Assembly: GCA_964468045.1 (NCBI GenBank)
Contig: CAYXTO010000006.1
Location: forward strand, 1-64,000
Direction of reading: 5' to 3'
DNA: 64,000 nt
Origin: JAWKXU01 sp964468045
GTDB lineage: Bacteria > Pseudomonadota > Alphaproteobacteria > Sphingomonadales > Sphingomonadaceae
Numbering within the stretch: the stretch's first letter is position 1; each line of letters opens with the position of its first letter. The position numbers were made by a program, and so were the translations under genes. The notes under the pieces are model-generated. The model did no database searches. It was given only the letters and a program-made list of their open reading frames with translations, and was not told where the DNA came from. Below are positions 59,772 through 64,000 of the stretch, one piece after another.

Positions 59772-60655
59772 TCAACCCTCCCGCACCGCCACCTCCATGC
59801 GGAAGCTGCGCGCTGCGCCGGGAGGAAGCAGCACCACGCCCGGCTTGTCGCGGAAATCCCCCGCATAGCCTTCCGGATCGGCGATGCCCTGCCACGGCTC
59901 GATGCAGAGGTAATTCGCGCCCGGCTTCTGCCAGATCCCCAGCATCGGCGTGTCCGGGAAGGCGATGTGCAGGCTCGCGCCATTCGGTGTGCCGAAATCC
60001 AGCGCGCGGCTGCGCAGGCTGTCCCAGATCAGCGCATCCGCGTCGAACAAACCGGCGTCGAGGGCCAGTTCCCTGCCCCGCACCGGCGTGGGCAGCGGAT
60101 CGGGCAGGAGCAAGCCGGACTGCGGGTCGATTCGCCGGATCGGGCCCGGCTCCTCCTGCTCGAACGCGATCCGGTGCTCCGCCTTGGCCACGCCGCCTGG
60201 CAGGGGCCAGGCGAAGGCCGGATGATAGCCGAAGCTGAACGGCAGGTCCCGTTCGCCGAATTGGAAACGGTGGCCGCCATCCGCAGGGTCGGGCCCTCCA
60301 GCAGGAACGCCATGTCGAGCGTGAAGGCGAAGGGATAGGCCGCGCGCGTTTGCTCGCTGTCCGCAAGGCGGAACACCACCCGATCGGACGCAGCCTCGAC
60401 CGGGACAAAGCGCGCATGCCGGGCGAAGCCGTGTTTGGGCAGCGCGTATTCCGCCCCGTCCAGCCGATAGCGCCCGTCCTTCAACGCGCCCACGATGGGG
60501 AACAGCGGCGGCGCGTGGCCGGTCCAGAATGCCGGGTCCGCATCGGTCATGTATTCCCGCCCGCGCGTGTCGGTCAGGGACCACAGCTCGGCCCCCAGCG
60601 GATTGATCCGCGCGGTGAGCGCGCCGGAACTTATCGCGATCAACTCTTCGGACAT
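59772..60655 (-). pseudogene. Aldose 1-epimerase family gene with a frameshift
   Basis: The N-terminal half is read from ATG 60655 (ISSGALTARINPLGAELWSLTD, YPFAFTLDMAFLLEG to RMAATVSN). The C-terminal half is in the next frame (GERDLPFSFGYHPAFAWPL, LDFGTPNGASLHIAFPD, YLCIEPWQGIADPEGY). The break lies at about 60257-60262, where one base is missing between AAT and GGCGAACGG. The two halves together give the normal ~290 residues of a galactose-mutarotase-like enzyme. It could be a real recent mutation or a sequence error. Confidence 0.85.
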
Positions 60656-60736
60656 GCAACCTTGTCAGGAAACCGGCCATCCCGGCCTGCCAGCCGAGCA
60701 TGACCGTTTCCTTGCGGCCTGTCGAGCCAGAGGACC

Positions 60737-63145
60737 CTAACCCCGCAATTCAGCGCCAAGCTTGGTGGCGGCGGCCACGACCTTGTCGGCGATCGCCTTG
60801 AGGTCAGCGTCGGCATAGCTCTTCTCGCCGGGCTGGAGCGTGATCTCGACGGCGAGCGACTTCCTGCCTTCCGGCACGCCCTGCCCGCGGAAATCGTCGA
60901 AGATGCGCGCGTCCACGATATTCGCCTTGTCCGCCCCGCGCACCGCCCGCAGCAGATAGCCGGCGGGCAGCTCCAGCGGGACGAGGAAGGCGAAATCGCG
61001 CAGCACGGCCTGCAATGCTGGCGGGGCATAGGCCGTGCGGGCGAAGGCTCCGCCCCCCTTGCGCGCCGGAATCGCATCGAGGAACAGCTCCACCGCCACG
61101 ACCGGCCCGTCCACGTCGAACGCGGCCAGCGTGGCGGGATGCAGCGCCCCGAACCGCGCGATCACATTCTTCGGCCCCAGCCGCAGCGTGGCCGACTGGC
61201 CGGGGTGGAATTGCGGGCCTGCCTCGCCCATCACCTGCAGGTTCTCGACCGGCGCGCCGGCCTCCGCCAGCAGGGCCAGCGCCTCGGTCTTGGCGTCGAA
61301 CGCATCGAACGGCGCGGCCTTGCCGCCAAAGATTCGTGGATCCCAGCTCCGCGCGGTCTTTTCGCCCGCCCGCACCACGCCCAGCGTCAGCCGCTCGTCG
61401 CTCACTCCGGACTCGCCGCGCAGATAACGGCGGCCCAGTTCGAACAACCGCACCGAGGATGCGCCGCGATCCAGATTGCGCTTGGCCGCGGCGATCAGCC
61501 CCGGCAGCAGCGAGGGGCGCATCGCCTTCATATCCTCGCTGATCGGGTTTTCGAGCACCCAGAGCGCTCCGTTCCCTTCCGAGAAATGCAGGGCATCCGC
61601 TTCGGGCAGGAAGGACCAGGTAACGGCCTCGTTCAGCCCGCGCGCGGCGGCGACGCGGCGCAGGCGGCGCTCGATCTTCTGCTCCGGCGTCGCGGTCGGC
61701 CGCGCCACGCCATCGACGCGCGGCAAGGGCGCGCTCTCGATCCGGTCCAGCCCGTGAATGCGGACCACTTCCTCGACGATATCCGGCGCGCCATCGACAT
61801 CGGGCCGCCAGCTGGGGACGGAAACCTGCCAATCGCCACCAGCCGTGAACCCCAGCGCCGCCAGGATGCGCCGCTGCTCGTCCTGCGGAATGGCGACGCC
61901 GCCCAGCGTCTCGGCCAGCGCAGGGTCATAGGAAACCACCTTGGCCGCAACCGGCGGCTGGCCGGCGCGCACCGGCTCGGAGGCTTCGCCGCCGCAGATG
62001 TCCAGGATCAGCCGGGTCAGCAGGTCCAGCCCGCCTTCGAGGAAGGCCGGATCCACTCCCCGCTCGAACCGGCCGCGCGCATCGGAGGTCAGCCCCAGCT
62101 TGCGCCCGGTCATCCCGATCCGCTCCGGATCGAAATAGGCGATCTCCAGCAGCACGTCGGTGGTGCTTTCCGACACGCCGGAATGCTCCCCGCCCATGAT
62201 CCCGGCAATGTCATGCACCCCGGCATCGTCCGCGATCACCGTCATCCCGCTGTCGAGCGTGTAAGTCTTCTCGTTGAGCGCCAGCACCTGCTCGCCATCC
62301 CTGGCGCGGCGCGCCACGACCGCGCCGGTCAGCGTGGCGAGGTCATAGGCATGGGCCGGGCGACCGAGGCCGAGCATCAGGTAGTTGGTGATGTCCACCA
62401 GCGCGGAGATCGGGCGCTGGCCCGCGCTGCGCAGGCGCTGCTGCATCCATTCCGGCGACGGGCCGTTCTTCACGCCGCGAATCACGCGGCTGTAGAAGGC
62501 CGGGCAGCCTTCCGGATCGTCGGTGCGGACTTCCGTGGGGCAAGGGAAGCTGCCCGCGACAGGCTGGATGTCGAGCGGCTTGAGCGTGCCGAGGCCCGCC
62601 GCCGCCAGATCGCGCGCGATGCCATAGACCCCCATGCAATCCGGGCGGTTCGGCGTGATCGCCACATCGAACACCGGGTCCGCCCCGCGATAATCCGCAA
62701 AGGCGGTTCCAACCGGCGCGTCTTCCGGCAGTTCGATGATCCCGGCATGGTCGTCGCCCAGCTCGAGCTCGCGGCTGGAGCACATCATGCCGTTGGATTC
62801 GACGCCGCGGATCGCGCTCTTGCGCAGTTCCATGCCATTGCCGGGCACGACCGCGCCCGGCAGGCCCAGCACGCCGACCAGCCCGGCGCGGGCATTGGGC
62901 GCGCCGCACACCACCTGCAGCGAATCGCCGCCTTCGCCGGTATCCACAGTGAGCACCTGCAGCTTGTCCGCATCGGGATGCGGCCTTGCCGTGAGCACCC
63001 GGGCGATGCGAAAGCCGGCGAGCTTCTCGGCGGGATCCTCGATCCCTTCCACTTCGATGCCGATCGCGTTCAGCGTCGCGGAAATGCGCGCGGCATCCGC
63101 GTCCGTTTCGAGATAATCCTTCAGCCAGGAAAGCGAGAACTTCAT
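60737..63145 (-). CDS. pheT: Phenylalanine-tRNA ligase beta subunit
   Basis: This 802-residue subunit of the alpha2-beta2 PheRS starts MKFSLSWLKDYLETDADAA. It has the EMAP-II-like tRNA-binding domain (about 40-150, with ADKLQVLTVDTGEG and VVCGAPNARAG), the B3/B4 editing domain with GKRPISALVDITNYLMLGLGRP-like sequence (here GQRPISALVDITNY), B5 and the catalytic-like core, and the FDX anticodon-binding domain at the C-terminus. Its ATG overlaps the pheS stop as ATGA (63142-63145). A longer open frame upstream is antisense/out of frame over pheS. Confidence 0.97.
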   Translation of the reverse strand: MKFSLSWLKDYLETDADAARISATLNAIGIEVEGIEDPAEKLAGFRIARVLTARPHPDADKLQVLTVDTGEGGDSLQVVCGAPNARAGLVGVLGLPGAVVPGNGMELRKSAIRGVESNGMMCSSRELELGDDHAGIIELPEDAPVGTAFADYRGADPVFDVAITPNRPDCMGVYGIARDLAAAGLGTLKPLDIQPVAGSFPCPTEVRTDDPEGCPAFYSRVIRGVKNGPSPEWMQQRLRSAGQRPISALVDITNYLMLGLGRPAHAYDLATLTGAVVARRARDGEQVLALNEKTYTLDSGMTVIADDAGVHDIAGIMGGEHSGVSESTTDVLLEIAYFDPERIGMTGRKLGLTSDARGRFERGVDPAFLEGGLDLLTRLILDICGGEASEPVRAGQPPVAAKVVSYDPALAETLGGVAIPQDEQRRILAALGFTAGGDWQVSVPSWRPDVDGAPDIVEEVVRIHGLDRIESAPLPRVDGVARPTATPEQKIERRLRRVAAARGLNEAVTWSFLPEADALHFSEGNGALWVLENPISEDMKAMRPSLLPGLIAAAKRNLDRGASSVRLFELGRRYLRGESGVSDERLTLGVVRAGEKTARSWDPRIFGGKAAPFDAFDAKTEALALLAEAGAPVENLQVMGEAGPQFHPGQSATLRLGPKNVIARFGALHPATLAAFDVDGPVVAVELFLDAIPARKGGGAFARTAYAPPALQAVLRDFAFLVPLELPAGYLLRAVRGADKANIVDARIFDDFRGQGVPEGRKSLAVEITLQPGEKSYADADLKAIADKVVAAATKLGAELRG

Positions 63146-64000
63146 GCGCGCGCTCCCCCGCCAGCGGCCCCGATCCCGCCCGAGATCGTGGGCTGGTCGA
63201 AAGCGGAGAAGCCGTAATGCCTCAGCCAGCGCACGTCGCCGTCGAAGAAGGCGCGCAGATCGTCCATCCCGTATTTGAGCATCGCCAGCCGGTCCACGCC
63301 GACACCGAAGGCGAAGCCCTGCCAGACATCGGGATCGAGCCCGCTCATCTCGATCACCCGCCGGTTGACCATGCCGCTGCCGAGCAGCTCCATCCAGCCG
63401 TGGCCGGGCGCATCGCCGCTGCCGCCCAGCACCCGCCTGCCGTTCTCGATGGCGAAGCCGACATCGACCTCGACCGAAGGCTCGGTGAACGGGAAGTAGG
63501 ACGGGCGCAGCCGCAGCACGATGTCCTCGCGCTCGAAGAAGGCCTTGAGGAAGGTCTCCAGCGTCCATTTGAGATGGCCGAGGTGAATGCCCTTGTCGAT
63601 CACCAGCCCTTCCACCTGATGGAACATCGGGGTGTGGGTGGCGTCGCTGTCGGAACGATAGACCCGGCCCGGCGCGATGATCCGCACCGGCGCGCCCTGG
63701 GCCTTCATCGTGCGCACCTGGACCGGGCTTGTGTGCGTCCTCAGCAGCATTCTGCCCCCGTTTGGTGCCATATCGGGGAAGTAGAACGTGTCGTGCATCG
63801 CCCGGGCGGGATGGCTTTCCGGCATGTTGAGCGCCGTGAAATTGTGCCAGTCATCCTCGATTTCCGGGCCGGTCGCCACGGAAAAGCCCAGATCGGCGAA
63901 GATTTCCGCCAGTTCGTCCATGACCTGGCCGATGGGATGCACCGAACCGCGGGGATTTTCCGGCGCAGGAAGCGACAGGTCCAGCCTTTCCGCCGCAAGC
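63142..64000 (-). CDS. pheS: Phenylalanine-tRNA ligase alpha subunit (N-terminus beyond the window)
   Basis: This is the catalytic subunit of PheRS. About 285 residues are visible and run off the right edge. The first ones are LAAERLDLSLPAPENPRGSV, then HPIGQVMDELAEIFADLGFS. Class II motifs follow: GPEIEDDWHNFTALN, TSPVQVRTM and RIIAPGRVYRSDSDATHTPMFHQVEGL (adjoining parts, motif 2), and motif 3 GFAFGVGVDRLAMLKYG. The full protein is usually about 360 residues, so about 75 are missing. Confidence 0.96.
   Translation of the reverse strand, partial: LAAERLDLSLPAPENPRGSVHPIGQVMDELAEIFADLGFSVATGPEIEDDWHNFTALNMPESHPARAMHDTFYFPDMAPNGGRMLLRTHTSPVQVRTMKAQGAPVRIIAPGRVYRSDSDATHTPMFHQVEGLVIDKGIHLGHLKWTLETFLKAFFEREDIVLRLRPSYFPFTEPSVEVDVGFAIENGRRVLGGSGDAPGHGWMELLGSGMVNRRVIEMSGLDPDVWQGFAFGVGVDRLAMLKYGMDDLRAFFDGDVRWLRHYGFSAFDQPTISGGIGAAGGGARA

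Overview
The window looks like a chromosome segment of a high-GC alphaproteobacterium of the order Sphingomonadales (a sphingomonad, Novosphingobium/Sphingobium/Erythrobacteraceae-like). The evidence is a serine palmitoyltransferase with its own acyl carrier protein (sphingolipid synthesis), a DivK-type regulator, CtrA-like TTAA-N7-TTAA boxes, an alphaproteobacterial DksA with a decayed zinc finger, Usg and DUF3572 proteins, and an RcGTA-type gene transfer agent cluster. Assignments rest on reading motifs by eye; no database search was run.

Layout. 0-20 kb is mostly housekeeping: the malic enzyme start (partial) diverging from mutS, a 3-hydroxyacyl-CoA dehydrogenase, cobalamin adenosyltransferase, HIG1-like protein and gluQRS, an HNH nuclease, a peptide-binding lipoprotein, PilZ and DksA regulators, a tightly overlapping minus-strand operon (DUF3572, HAD hydrolase, RidA, glycerophosphodiesterase, acyltransferase), divK, the ACP-SPT sphingolipid pair, OsmC, Usg, a second PilZ protein, a VTT-family membrane protein and a family-2 membrane glycosyltransferase.

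20.2-34.4 kb is a complete-looking gene transfer agent (GTA) structural cluster on the plus strand. It runs small and large terminase, portal, protease, major capsid, connectors, tail tube, chaperones, tape measure, distal tail, hub and NlpC peptidase, and ends in a DUF2793 protein. A sigma70-like promoter with an adjacent inverted repeat precedes it, and eight gene pairs share ATGA stop/start overlaps. The capsid gene is isolated by an intrinsic-terminator-like hairpin upstream and a perfect 16-bp stem downstream. The TIM-barrel domain that RcGTA carries in its hub protein (g15) is absent from g15 here; instead the g12 homologue carries a ~577-residue N-terminal extension that looks like a glycosidase-type TIM barrel.

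34.4-41.7 kb holds sodC, queC, a secreted protein, hslO, argD-argF, a two-domain cold-shock protein with a Gly/Arg/Phe-rich tail, terC and a phosphatase-like protein. 41.7-43.9 kb is a graveyard of IS481- and IS5-type transposase remnants. 44-51.1 kb encodes one giant (2379-residue) surface protein: signal peptide, repetitive 'GED'-rich passenger, autotransporter beta-barrel, polyproline linker and a C-terminal OmpA peptidoglycan-binding domain. It is divergent from a SARP/CadC-like TPR regulator.

53-64 kb: glnK-amt under a textbook sigma54 promoter, an endonuclease/phosphatase-family protein, an MFS transporter, prfC, a lipoprotein, a frameshifted aldose-1-epimerase gene, and pheS-pheT (pheS cut by the window edge). 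REP-like inverted repeats occur at three sites, one inside the GTA cluster and one as an in-frame 27-bp insertion in the dead IS481 transposase.
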